45,862 nt of DNA from Acidimicrobiia bacterium (GCA_025937235.1 JAICRU010000014.1:1-45862), one strand, 5' to 3'. Counted from the first letter of the stretch, positions 24,484 to 33,015 are shown. Notes: generated by a model not told the origin, from the sequence alone. Translations and numbers: made by a program.

Positions 24484-25154
24484 GCTTTTGGGACCAAGCG
24501 GTCGAGATCGCCAGGGTCGATCTTCAGGTGGAACGACGCATCGGCGACGTTCTTCGCATCATCCTCCCCTTCGCCGTGGTCGCCCTGCTCGTCTTCCCCC
24601 TGGCCCTCGGGATCGATCTGGCGGCGATAACCCGGATCGGGCCAGCCGTCTTCTGGGCCATTGGAGTGCTCTTCGGGATGCAGGTGGCGCTTCGCCAGGC
24701 AGCCGACGACCGCCCGGAGCGACGAGATCTCTACGCATTGCTCGGCGTCGACCCGGCAGCCCGATTCGTGGGCCGCTCCATGTCGGGCTCGCTCCTGATG
24801 CTCGGGTTCCTGCTCGCGTTGATGGTGGCGACCCTTCTCCTCTACAGTCCCCGGCTCCCCGAGGGCTGGCCGATCCCTGCGGCGGCAGCGATCCTCCTCA
24901 CCTCGATAGGGCTCACCGAGCTGGGGACCCTGGCCGGGGAAGTCACGGCGGGTTTGAGGAATCGCACCGCACTGGCCTCCCTGATCGTGGCGCCCCTGGC
25001 CATTCCCCTCGTCCTCGGAGGCGCACAGACCCTGGAATCACTAGCCCGTGACACCGGTATCCTGCCCTGGTTGTTGCTGCTGTTCGCGACCGACCTGGCG
25101 CTGGCGGTGGCCGGGGTCGGGTTGGCCCGGCCCATCGAGGAGGCTTCGAGATGA
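24480..25154 (+). CDS. ccmB: Heme exporter permease CcmB
   Basis: A 224-residue membrane protein with six predicted helices. The segment LFGMQVALRQAADDRPERRDLYALLGVDP and the later EVTAGLRNRTALASLIVAPLAIPLVLGG are characteristic of CcmB. It forms the ABC complex with CcmA. ATGA overlaps at both ends join it to ccmA and ccmC. Length is normal. Confidence 0.92.
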   Translation: MSFWDQAVEIARVDLQVERRIGDVLRIILPFAVVALLVFPLALGIDLAAITRIGPAVFWAIGVLFGMQVALRQAADDRPERRDLYALLGVDPAARFVGRSMSGSLLMLGFLLALMVATLLLYSPRLPEGWPIPAAAAILLTSIGLTELGTLAGEVTAGLRNRTALASLIVAPLAIPLVLGGAQTLESLARDTGILPWLLLLFATDLALAVAGVGLARPIEEASR

Positions 25155-25861
25155 GAACAACTCGCATCCTGATGGTGATCGCCGCGATCTCCCTCGGCGC
25201 CGGCCTCTATCTCACCTTCACCTCTCCCACCGATCGCCTCCAAGGGGAGTTCACCCGCATCGTCAACATCCACGCTCCCTCGATGTGGGTGGCCTTCCTC
25301 GCCTTCGGCGTGACGGCGCTGGCCTCGATCATGTGGTTGATTTTCAAGCGCACGGCCTGGGACAGGCTGGCTGAGGCCTCGGTCGAGACCGGTGTGATCT
25401 TCACCGCCACCGGTCTGTTCACCGGGATGGTGTGGGGTCAGGCGGTTTGGGGTCGTGCCTGGGACTGGGCCGATCCCAGGATGGCTTCGACCGCGGTCAT
25501 GTTCTTCGTATACATCGGGTACCTCGCTCTGCGGAAGGCTATCCCCGACCCGATCATGAGGGCCCGACGCTCGGCGATCCTCGGGGCGATCGCGGTGATC
25601 CAGGTACCGCTCGTGTACTTCTCGGTCAACCTGTTCCGCAGTCTCCATCAGACCCAGTCGATACGACCGGACGGGGCCACCATGCCCGATGCCATGGTGG
25701 TCGCGCTGCTGGTCAACTTCGTCGCCTTCACCCTGCTCTACGTGGCCCTCACCGCGGCTCGGATCCAGGTTGCGAAGGCCGAAGAGGAGAGAGCCGCAGA
25801 GACGGTGCCGGCCGGGGATGCCGTGACGACACCCATGTTGTCCGAGGTGGAAGATGTCTGA
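25151..25861 (+). CDS. ccmC: Heme-handling protein CcmC
   Basis: A 236-residue membrane protein of the heme-handling (WWD) family that presents heme to CcmE. The tryptophan-rich segment at residues 95-106 (WGQAVWGRAWDW) is the external WWD-like motif. His41 (IVNIHAPSMW) and His166 (SLHQTQS) match the two axial heme ligands. Six membrane segments are visible. The C-terminal tail is acidic and longer than in E. coli. It overlaps ccmB by four bases and ccmD by eight. Confidence 0.93.
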   Translation: MRTTRILMVIAAISLGAGLYLTFTSPTDRLQGEFTRIVNIHAPSMWVAFLAFGVTALASIMWLIFKRTAWDRLAEASVETGVIFTATGLFTGMVWGQAVWGRAWDWADPRMASTAVMFFVYIGYLALRKAIPDPIMRARRSAILGAIAVIQVPLVYFSVNLFRSLHQTQSIRPDGATMPDAMVVALLVNFVAFTLLYVALTAARIQVAKAEEERAAETVPAGDAVTTPMLSEVEDV

Positions 25862-25958
25862 CGAGGTCGTCGTCTACGGCACCTTCTTCATCTGCTACGC
25901 CGTCTTCGTGTGGTACGCCGCCCGACTCCATCTCCGTTATCGGCGAGCCAAGGGCTGA
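25854..25958 (+). CDS. ccmD: CcmD-like 34-residue membrane peptide
   Basis: A 34-codon gene from ATG at 25854 to TGA at 25958. It has a short acidic N-terminus (MSDEVVVYG), one membrane helix (about residues 8-24) and a basic C-terminus (RLHLRYRRAKG). Size, topology and position between ccmC and ccmE are those of CcmD, which holds the CcmABC complex to CcmE and aids release of holo-CcmE. It overlaps ccmC by eight bases. Sequence conservation in CcmD is low, so the call rests mainly on topology and place. Confidence 0.85.
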   Translation: MSDEVVVYGTFFICYAVFVWYAARLHLRYRRAKG

Positions 25959-25961
25959 ACC

Positions 25962-26375
25962 GTGAATCAGCGTCGCTTCGTCTACCTCGGCATCGGGGGG
26001 GTGGTCGCCATCGTGCTCGCACTCACCGTCAGCGGCCTCGACGACAACCTGACCTACTACCTCTACCCCTCTGAGGCGGTCGATCAGCGCCCCGATTTCC
26101 CCGATGGCGAGCGGTTCCGCCTTGCCGGGATAGTGATGACCGGTTCGGTCTCCGAAGACGGGGACACCACCTCCTTTCAGGTCTCCGACGGCGGCGCCGA
26201 GATACCGGTCGTCCTCTCGGGGCCAAAGCCCTCCCTCTTCGCCGAAGAGGTGCCACTCCTCCTCGAAGGAGCATGGTCGGGCGACGTCTTCGAGGCGGAC
26301 TCCGCTCTCATCCGCCACGACGAGAACTACGAGGTCCCGGAGGAGGGCGGGGCCTATCGCGACCCCGAGGATTGA
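25962..26375 (+). CDS. ccmE: Heme chaperone CcmE
   Basis: A 137-residue periplasm-type protein with an N-terminal membrane anchor (residues 6-25) and a beta-barrel OB fold. The heme-binding motif at 118-126 reads RHDENYEVP: His119 is the covalent heme ligand and Tyr123 the conserved partner (HxxxY). This is the His type, not the CxxxY type found in archaea and some other bacteria. It starts at GTG, three bases after ccmD, and shares one base with ccmF (TGATG). Confidence 0.93.
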   Translation: MNQRRFVYLGIGGVVAIVLALTVSGLDDNLTYYLYPSEAVDQRPDFPDGERFRLAGIVMTGSVSEDGDTTSFQVSDGGAEIPVVLSGPKPSLFAEEVPLLLEGAWSGDVFEADSALIRHDENYEVPEEGGAYRDPED

Positions 26376-28384
26376 TGCTGGCGTTGCTCGGATCGGCCGG
26401 CGTCGCCGCTGCCCTCGCCGGATCGGTCCTCCTCGTGATCAGGGGGATTGGGCTCGCCCGAGGAGGTGAGGGCGACCTCCGTGGGCCGGCCAAGCTGGTG
26501 TTGGCCGGAGCCGTCGTCTCCATGGTCTCGATGCAGATCGCGCTGCTCACCGACGACTTCAGCCTGGCCTACGTCGCCAACCACCACGCCACCGCGACGC
26601 CCTTCCCCTTCGACGTCGCCACCGCCTGGGCGGCTCTGGAGGGCTCGATAATCCTCTGGGCCCTCGTCCTCGCCGTGTTCACCTGGGTGGTGGCGCGCCG
26701 CAGCGCCGACCGTCTCGGCGCGGCGGCGTTGGCCGTGATGGGCGGGGTCGGGATCTTCTTCTTCGGTCTCATGCTGACCGTGGCCAACCCCTTCGAGGTC
26801 TGCGTCGATGCCCTGACCACTGGTTGTGCGGCCTCCAGCCCGTGGCCGTTCGCCGCAATCGAGACACCCGTCGATGGACCGGGCCCCAACCCCCTGCTGC
26901 AGAACCACTTTCTGATGGCAGTTCACCCGCCGGTCCTCTACATCGGGTATGTCGGGCTGACCGTGCCGTTTGCCTATGCCATCGGTGCCTTGGCATTGGG
27001 CGTCCCCGGCCCGGATTGGCTCCGACGGAGCCAGCGGGCCACCCTGGTTGCCTGGTCGTTCCTCACTCTGGGCATCCTGCTCGGGGGATGGTGGGCATAT
27101 GAGGTGCTCTCCTGGGGCGGCTACTGGGCGTGGGATCCGGTGGAGAACGCCTCGCTGATGCCGTGGTTGGCCGCCACCGCGTTCATCCACTCCGGACTGG
27201 TGCAGCAGCGCCGCGGCATGCTCCAGGCCTGGAACTTCGTGCTCGTGATAAGCGCCTTCGCCCTCACCATCCTGGGGACGTTCCTCACCCGGTCGGGGAC
27301 GATCAACTCGGTCCACTCCTTCACTCAATCGGCGATCGGTCCCGCTCTGCTCGGGTTCCTGGTCCTCGTGCTCGCCGGCTCCTTCACACTGTTCGCGATG
27401 CGTTCGCACCTGGTGTCCTCATCACCGCGCATCGAGACGTTCGTCTCCCGCGAGGGGACGTTTCTCCTGAACAACCTCCTCCTGACGGTTTATGCGTTCA
27501 TCGTCCTCATCGGCACCACCTATCCACTCCTCCTCGAAGCCTTCACGGGGACCCAGGTGGGTGTCGGCGAGCCTTTCTTCAACCGTCTCGCCGTGCCCCT
27601 CTCTTTCATGCTCCTGCTCACAATGGGGTTCGGTCCAGTGACCCCGTGGCGGGGGGCGCCGGCCGGGCTGCTCTGGCGGCGGCTGCGGGGGCCGGCCATC
27701 GTCGCTCTCGCCACCGGGCTCGTGGTGGCACTCACCGTGACCCGGGTCGCATGGGTGATCTTGGCCATCGTCCTCGGTGTCTGGGTGGCCGCCGCCATCG
27801 TCGGGCTCCTCGTCGAGCTGGCCGCGAAGAGATCGGCGAAATCGGGAAGGTCCCTGTACGGGGAGATGAAGACCGTAGTAGGTAATGAACAGCCCTTCTG
27901 GGCCGGTCAGGTGAGCCACATCGGGGTGGCCCTCGTCGCCGTCGGGATCGCCTTCGCCGCCAATCTCCCCCTTCACACCGAGGTGGAGCTCGCCCCTGGC
28001 GAATCGGTGGTGTTCGCCGGGTACACCCTCACCTACGAGGCGCCTTTTCGTCGTGAGGAGCCCAACCGCCTCGTGCAGGGAGTTCGGGTGCAGGTCGGCC
28101 GGGGTGACCGGGTGATCACCACCCTGGAGCCGCGGGCCAACTTCTACGACAACGAGATGGGCGGGATCATCACACCGGCGGTGATGAGCCGGGCGGGGGG
28201 CGACCTGTACCTGACGATGCGGGACCTCGATTCCGAGACCGTGCAGCTCGGGCTCGACACCTCACCGATGATCTGGCTGCTGTGGCTGGGTGGATTGGTG
28301 ACCGCGGCCGGGGGCTTCTGGTCCCTGGCAGCCCGACGCAGGGACCGCGTCATGACTTCGCCCAAGGTCATGGCCGATGTCTGA
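26375..28384 (+). CDS. ccmF: Cytochrome c heme lyase subunit CcmF
   Basis: A 669-residue polytopic membrane protein that joins heme from CcmE to apocytochrome c. The WWD motif around residues 236-260 reads GGWWAYEVLSWGGYWAWDPVEN in two adjacent parts, and the conserved TFLTRSGT segment follows. His residues at NHHATA, AVHPPVLY and FIHSG fit heme-ligand positions. Length is slightly above that of E. coli CcmF. The ATG at 26375 overlaps the ccmE stop; longer in-frame sequence upstream lies inside ccmE. Confidence 0.94.
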   Translation: MLALLGSAGVAAALAGSVLLVIRGIGLARGGEGDLRGPAKLVLAGAVVSMVSMQIALLTDDFSLAYVANHHATATPFPFDVATAWAALEGSIILWALVLAVFTWVVARRSADRLGAAALAVMGGVGIFFFGLMLTVANPFEVCVDALTTGCAASSPWPFAAIETPVDGPGPNPLLQNHFLMAVHPPVLYIGYVGLTVPFAYAIGALALGVPGPDWLRRSQRATLVAWSFLTLGILLGGWWAYEVLSWGGYWAWDPVENASLMPWLAATAFIHSGLVQQRRGMLQAWNFVLVISAFALTILGTFLTRSGTINSVHSFTQSAIGPALLGFLVLVLAGSFTLFAMRSHLVSSSPRIETFVSREGTFLLNNLLLTVYAFIVLIGTTYPLLLEAFTGTQVGVGEPFFNRLAVPLSFMLLLTMGFGPVTPWRGAPAGLLWRRLRGPAIVALATGLVVALTVTRVAWVILAIVLGVWVAAAIVGLLVELAAKRSAKSGRSLYGEMKTVVGNEQPFWAGQVSHIGVALVAVGIAFAANLPLHTEVELAPGESVVFAGYTLTYEAPFRREEPNRLVQGVRVQVGRGDRVITTLEPRANFYDNEMGGIITPAVMSRAGGDLYLTMRDLDSETVQLGLDTSPMIWLLWLGGLVTAAGGFWSLAARRRDRVMTSPKVMADV

Positions 28385-29381
28385 ACGCGTCCGCGGCATC
28401 GCATCGGTCTCGGTCATCGTGGGGATGGCCATCGTCCTTTTCTTCTTGGTGTCGACCCGCCCGGCCACGGTCGACCGTGTCGAGGAGATTGGATCCCGTA
28501 TCAAATGCCCGGTCTGCCAGGGCGAGTCCATAGCCAACTCTCCATCGCCGATGGCCGAGGACATGATGGACCTCGTCGCGGAGCGCGTCTCGTCGGGGGT
28601 GCCCGACGGAGAGATCGTCGAGGAGATTCTCGGCTCGTACTCCGGCGCGGTGCTTCTCGACCCCCCCGCTTCGGGCAGCACCCTGGCGTTATGGCTGGCG
28701 CCTGCCGCCGCCCTGGTCCTGGGGCTGGCAGTGATCCTCTGGTGGCGGCGTCATCCCGGCCAGGACTGGGAAGAGCCTGCGGCTCCAGGCAGGAGCTGGG
28801 CAAGGCTCATCATCGGCGGGGTGGTTCTCGTCCTCGTTTTCGCCGGGATCGTGGTCTTCGCCGCCAACTCCCTCCAGGACCGCCCCGCCGCGGCGGCAGG
28901 CGCAGCCAACCTCGGTGAGCAGGATCTCTCCGATGTCAGCAACGAGACGATGGAGGCGGTGATCGCCGCCAACGAGGACGATCCGCAGATCAACGGGATG
29001 CGGCTGGCGCTGGCCGAGCGGTATTTCGAAGCAGCGGACTATCGCTCGGCCTTTCCCCACTATCTCGAGGTAGCCGACCACCCGGGTGCATCCGACCCCG
29101 AGGCGATCACAGCCTTGGTCCGCCTGGGATGGATAGCATTCGATGGCAACGGCGAGGTCGAGACCGCCATTCGTCTCATCGACGAGGCATTGGCCATCGA
29201 CCCCGGCTCCCAGCTTGCCCTGTATGTCCGGGCGCGCGTCCTCTGGTGCGCCTCGGCCGAGACGGAGCAGGCGGTAGAGGCCTTCGAAGAGTTGCTCACC
29301 CAGCCCGACCTCGCGCCTGAGACCCGAGCCCAGATCGAGTCGGACCTCGATGCGGCCCGGGCCGGCGAGGACTGCCCATGA
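28377..29381 (+). CDS. CcmH-CcmI fusion (apocytochrome thiol reductase with TPR region)
   Basis: A 334-residue protein. Residues 1-30 hold a membrane anchor. The CcmH/CcmL domain follows with the redox pair Cys44/Cys47 in IKCPVCQGESIANS. Two more membrane segments occur at about 103-122 and 140-162. The C-terminal half is a TPR region (YFEAADYRSAFPHYLEVADHPG and following repeats) of the CcmI type, which captures apocytochrome c. E. coli also carries a CcmH-CcmI fusion. It overlaps ccmF by eight bases and the thioredoxin-like gene by four. Confidence 0.9.
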   Translation: MSERVRGIASVSVIVGMAIVLFFLVSTRPATVDRVEEIGSRIKCPVCQGESIANSPSPMAEDMMDLVAERVSSGVPDGEIVEEILGSYSGAVLLDPPASGSTLALWLAPAAALVLGLAVILWWRRHPGQDWEEPAAPGRSWARLIIGGVVLVLVFAGIVVFAANSLQDRPAAAAGAANLGEQDLSDVSNETMEAVIAANEDDPQINGMRLALAERYFEAADYRSAFPHYLEVADHPGASDPEAITALVRLGWIAFDGNGEVETAIRLIDEALAIDPGSQLALYVRARVLWCASAETEQAVEAFEELLTQPDLAPETRAQIESDLDAARAGEDCP

Positions 29382-29971
29382 AAGGGAATGGCCTGCGCTG
29401 GACGGGTCTCACCGTGGTGGCGGCAACGGTGATTCTGGCCGTGGTGCTCGCCAGCAGATTCGGCTCGGACCCCGGTTTGGTGGACTCTCCCCTTCTCGGG
29501 ATGCCCGCGCCCGAGTTCGACCTGCCCGGTCTCGATGGCTCCGTCGGCACCGAGCTGTCCGCCCTCAGGGGTGAGATCGTTGTGCTCAATTTCTTCGCCT
29601 CCTGGTGCCTGGAGTGCCGGGACGAGCACGATGACCTGGTTGCCGCCTCAGAGTCCTTTGCCGGGCAGGGTGTTCGATTCGTCCAGATCGCATATCAGGA
29701 GCGAGCAGAGGAGACCCTCTCCTATCTCGATCAGGCCGGGTCCTCTGCCGCCACCCTTTATCTTGCCGATCCCGGAAGCCGGACCGCGATCGCCTACGGC
29801 GTCTTCGGAATCCCCGAGACCTTCTTCATCGATGCCGACGGCACCGTGGTGGGAAAGATCATCGGAGAATCCGATGCGCTCGTCCTCGGATCAACGATCG
29901 ACGCGATAAGGGAAGGAGAGCAACCGGGACAGCAGATCACCGGGGACACCCAGCAGCGTCCGGAGAGTTGA
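29378..29971 (+). CDS. ccmG: Thioredoxin-like CcmG/ResA protein
   Basis: A 197-residue membrane-anchored thiol oxidoreductase. The membrane segment is at residues 10-27, and the thioredoxin fold has the active site FFASWCLECRDEH (Cys77, Cys80). Glu79 and the cis-Pro loop FGIPETFFID are typical of CcmG/ResA, which keep apocytochrome c reduced. It ends the ccm operon, coupled to the preceding gene by ATGA. It could equally be called TlpA/ResA-like; the operon context decides for ccmG. Confidence 0.9.
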   Translation: MKGNGLRWTGLTVVAATVILAVVLASRFGSDPGLVDSPLLGMPAPEFDLPGLDGSVGTELSALRGEIVVLNFFASWCLECRDEHDDLVAASESFAGQGVRFVQIAYQERAEETLSYLDQAGSSAATLYLADPGSRTAIAYGVFGIPETFFIDADGTVVGKIIGESDALVLGSTIDAIREGEQPGQQITGDTQQRPES

Positions 29972-30022
29972 CGGTCTTGGAAGGCCAAGTGGCCATGACC
30001 GCAGGTCGGTTCACAGAACCGC

Positions 30023-31420
30023 TCAATCGGGCAGGATCACCTCGAGACTGACCTCGTCGAACGAGGCGGTGTCGATGGCAGCCGAGCCGGTGCCCAGCAG
30101 GTACACCTCGAAGAAACCAAGCAGATAGCGGTCCACGATCGGGATGATTGCGCCGGCCGGTATCGGCCCCTTCCAGCCCAGCCTGGATGCGATCGGTGAC
30201 AACAGCGGCATGCTGAGGAAGTCGGTCTCCGTCGTCCCGTCGACCCCTACCCAGTACGTCGTGGCAGTCGACCGCTCGGCGATACCGCGCAGGATGGCGT
30301 CGTTGTCGGTACCCCGCCAATCATCGGACCTCATGTAGAGGGAAGGCCGCGTAGCGGAGATGGCCAGGGCACGGTCGGGAATCGGCTCCACCCACGGGTC
30401 GAGGCCGAGCACTGCGTCACAACGCTCGTCCTGCAGACAGAATGTGATCGCCGCCCCCCCGCCGGCCTCGTTCCCGTAGACACCGAGTCGGGTCGTGTCG
30501 AAGCTCGAAGCGAGCTCGCCGAACGGGCCATTCGGGCCAGCTTCCATGGCATTTATCACAGTGACGATGTCATCGTTGAGCACCCCGAGCAGAGCCTCGG
30601 TGGACTCGGCGAATACCTCCTCGCCGACGTCCGCCGGATCGGGCAGGGCAGCAGGGTCGTAGGGCACGACCTCCTCATCGGGGAAACGCGTGGTGGCCGC
30701 GATGTAGGTGTGATCGATCGCAACGACGATGAAGCCATTGCTGACCAGGCCCTCTACCTGGTAGACGGCATTGGTGCGAAAGCCGGTCCATCCATGGCTG
30801 TAGACGACAACCGGGAATGTGCCGGGTGCGACCGGCACGGCGGAGTTGGCATGCGAGGAGGTGTAGCCGGTGTGACTGAGGAACCAGCCTGGATACCCCA
30901 TCAGGTTCGAGACCTTCGGCGCCACGACATCCCAGTCCTCGCTCCACGGAATCGGATCGGATTCTCCTGTGGAGAGCGCCGGATACCAGACCTGAGCCAT
31001 GATGCTCCTCCCTGGACCGGGCGTCGGCCCGTAGATCTCCTCGCGCTCGGAGTCGACCAGCTCGAGGCTGACCGTCCCGATGGGCTCGGGACCGGTGGGA
31101 ACAGGGAGCTCAGGCACTGGCAGCGCAAGGGGGAGGATCGCCCCGAGCGCAAGTCCGGCCAGCCCGAACAGGCCGCGGGAGATTCGTCGCGCCCAGTCGA
31201 GCCTTCGCTCCACTGACAACAGGTCCCCGACTGCCAGCCCCAGGGCCGTCAGGTAGACCGGGATCATCTGCCAACGGAGCCCTTCGATCTGCCAATGGGC
31301 AGTGAAGGCGACCAGAAGGAGCCCGGCGGTGATGCCGCGTCGCGTCCGAATCCCGAAGATGGCGGCCCAGGCGACCGCGAACACCTCGGTGAAGATGAGG
31401 AATAGCTCGAAACGCCTCAA
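30023..31420 (-). CDS. PAF-acetylhydrolase-like protein lacking catalytic Ser and His
   Basis: A 465-residue protein. Residues 1-105 contain about four membrane segments. The remainder resembles the platelet-activating-factor acetylhydrolase II family of alpha/beta hydrolases: VWYPA, the oxyanion segment VVVYSHGWTG, IDHTY, and GLDPWVEP with Asp341 at the acid position. The nucleophile elbow, normally GHSFGG, reads GNEAGG, placing Glu318 where Ser should be. The His position, normally followed by DF and PLLSP, reads GTTETDF with Glu398. The remaining fold is intact and there is no stop or shift. It is therefore probably a pseudoenzyme or one with a changed mechanism. It converges on the ccm operon. 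Confidence 0.8.
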   Translation of the reverse strand: MRRFELFLIFTEVFAVAWAAIFGIRTRRGITAGLLLVAFTAHWQIEGLRWQMIPVYLTALGLAVGDLLSVERRLDWARRISRGLFGLAGLALGAILPLALPVPELPVPTGPEPIGTVSLELVDSEREEIYGPTPGPGRSIMAQVWYPALSTGESDPIPWSEDWDVVAPKVSNLMGYPGWFLSHTGYTSSHANSAVPVAPGTFPVVVYSHGWTGFRTNAVYQVEGLVSNGFIVVAIDHTYIAATTRFPDEEVVPYDPAALPDPADVGEEVFAESTEALLGVLNDDIVTVINAMEAGPNGPFGELASSFDTTRLGVYGNEAGGGAAITFCLQDERCDAVLGLDPWVEPIPDRALAISATRPSLYMRSDDWRGTDNDAILRGIAERSTATTYWVGVDGTTETDFLSMPLLSPIASRLGWKGPIPAGAIIPIVDRYLLGFFEVYLLGTGSAAIDTASFDEVSLEVILPD

Positions 31421-31446
31421 AGCCGGTGGAGCCTAAGACCGCCGGG

Positions 31447-31807
31447 TCAGCTATGGCACTTGGCTGCCGGGGTACGGTCAAGGACTCGGGTGCCCTGGTG
31501 GAACACGAGCTGCCAACCGCGTCCGCGGCGCACCTAAACGGAGGACATGCGTGTCTCCCGGCTTCGGCACCCACAGCCTGGATGTGACCAGGGCGACTTC
31601 CGGGGTTATCTCCTTGACGTCGAAGCTCTTGATCCTGACCACGCCCGGTGTCTGCTGGAGCATTCTCTGGATCATCATGTCCTTGGTGTAGACCCGCCCG
31701 CTGCTCCCGAGTTCGACGAAGTCCGGGTGGAGCAATGGGATCACCGCCTGAGGTGACCCCTGGCCCAGACCATTCCTCACCTGGTCGGGACTGGAAGGCG
31801 AGGCCAC
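31447..31807 (-). pseudogene. Frameshifted NTF2-like (DUF4440) protein
   Basis: The upstream part, in the frame ending beyond the shift, reads LLHPDFVELGSSGRVYTKDM and later VALVTSRLWVPK, the DUF4440/SnoaL-like pattern. After HVLR near 31540 the expected end appears in another frame: RRGRGWQLVFHQGTRVL, ending in a TGA at 31447-31449. The two halves cannot be read without a frame change of one base near 31530-31540, and the first frame runs out of family sequence there. It is either a recent pseudogene or an assembly error. The start is uncertain (GTG at 31807 or 31780). In this family such proteins are small soluble cone-fold domains of varied function. Confidence 0.7.
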
Positions 31808-31863
31808 CAGGCCGTGGCCGGGTGCAACGGAGTCGGCGAATCCCTCGTTACACTCGGTTCCCC

Positions 31864-32322
31864 GTGAAATCGACCCTGTACTTCGCCTACGCATCGTTCC
31901 TCGATCCAGACAGGATCGCCGCCGTCGCCCCGGGCGCAACCTTCCTTTTCACCGCCCACTTCCCGGAGACCAGGTTGGTCTTCATCGATTCGGATGAGGC
32001 AAAGGGTCTCCCATCCCTCCTGGCAGAATCGGGGCACACCGTATGGGGAGGGATCTTCCAAGTGCCCGACGACGAGTTGGCTGCCCTGACCGACGCCGAG
32101 GAATCAGAGGGACGCGTGGCCGGCTGGGATGTCAAGGCTGTCGACCGCGAAGGCAACAAGCACGACTGCCTCACGTTCGTGGCGAAAGCCTCACCCAATG
32201 GCGAGCACCGGCCGGGTCTCAGCCACCTCGAGTCGATGATCAAGGGGGCACGGCACTGGTCGCTCCCCGCCGGGTGGGTATTGGGCCTGGAGGATCTGGG
32301 CGAAGATCCGCTGTTCTCCTGA
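31864..32322 (+). CDS. Gamma-glutamylcyclotransferase-like protein
   Basis: A 152-residue protein from GTG at 31864. The opening STLYFAYASFLDPDRI matches the glycine-loop of the GGCT/AIG2 fold (usually YFAYGSN). WGGIFQVPDDELAALTDAEE follows, with Glu80 the likely catalytic acid. The end (LPAGWVLGLEDL) is longer than the shortest members. Family enzymes turn gamma-glutamyl amines into 5-oxoproline. The GS-to-AS change in the loop (YAS instead of YGS) leaves activity uncertain. Confidence 0.78.
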   Translation: MKSTLYFAYASFLDPDRIAAVAPGATFLFTAHFPETRLVFIDSDEAKGLPSLLAESGHTVWGGIFQVPDDELAALTDAEESEGRVAGWDVKAVDREGNKHDCLTFVAKASPNGEHRPGLSHLESMIKGARHWSLPAGWVLGLEDLGEDPLFS

Positions 32323-33015
32323 TCAGGTCTCCGACGCCTCGATCGTGTCAGAGGGGTGGTCTTCCCCCTCCACCGGAGCGAAAAGCCGATGCAAACCCCA
32401 GGCCAAGAGGCCACCGACCAGCGGGAACACGATGTAGACCCAAAGCTGCTCGAGGGCCTCGGACGATCCAGATACCACCGCCGGCCCGAAGGAACGCGCT
32501 GGATTGACCGATGCCCCGGAGAAGGGAATGCCGGCGATATGGACCGCCACCAGGGTCAGGGCGATCCCGAGCGGGGCGTGATTGCCGCCGGTCCTGGTCA
32601 CGGACAGGATGACCCAGATGAACACGGTGGTCAGGACGACCTCCATCAAGATCCCGGTGGAGAGGACCGGGTACCCGGTTACCGTCCCGGCCACGTCATC
32701 TCGGCTGGTGGCGGTCATTACGACGAGCGAGGCAACCGACGCCCCCGCCAGTTGCGCGACCCAGTAGCCGACTGCATCAGCGAACGACGTCCTGCGGTCG
32801 AACAACATGGCCAGGGTCACTGCCGGGTTGAAGTGCCCACCGGAGACATGACCTACCGCCCAGATGCCTGCAAGCAAGGCCAGACCGAACCCGAGCCCGA
32901 TGGCCACGATCTCGGCGGCGCCGCTCGCCCCATTTACCGCCAGGATCCCCATCGACCCGAAGAAGACCAGGATGAACGTGCCGAAGAACTCGGCGAGATA
33001 CTTGTTCACGACCAT
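32323..33015 (-). CDS. Aquaporin (MIP family)
   Basis: A 230-residue channel with six membrane helices and both NPA boxes (HFNPAVT, SVNPARS). By alignment with AqpZ, the selectivity-filter positions are Trp52 (AqpZ Phe43), His159 (His174), Ala168 (Thr183) and Arg174 (Arg189). Trp is usual at the first position in glycerol channels and His at the second in water channels, so the filter is mixed. Water, and perhaps small neutral solutes, are likely substrates. The ATG at 33015 has AGGAGG about 8 bases upstream. Its stop directly abuts the stop of the preceding convergent gene. Confidence 0.93.
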   Translation of the reverse strand: MVVNKYLAEFFGTFILVFFGSMGILAVNGASGAAEIVAIGLGFGLALLAGIWAVGHVSGGHFNPAVTLAMLFDRRTSFADAVGYWVAQLAGASVASLVVMTATSRDDVAGTVTGYPVLSTGILMEVVLTTVFIWVILSVTRTGGNHAPLGIALTLVAVHIAGIPFSGASVNPARSFGPAVVSGSSEALEQLWVYIVFPLVGGLLAWGLHRLFAPVEGEDHPSDTIEASET

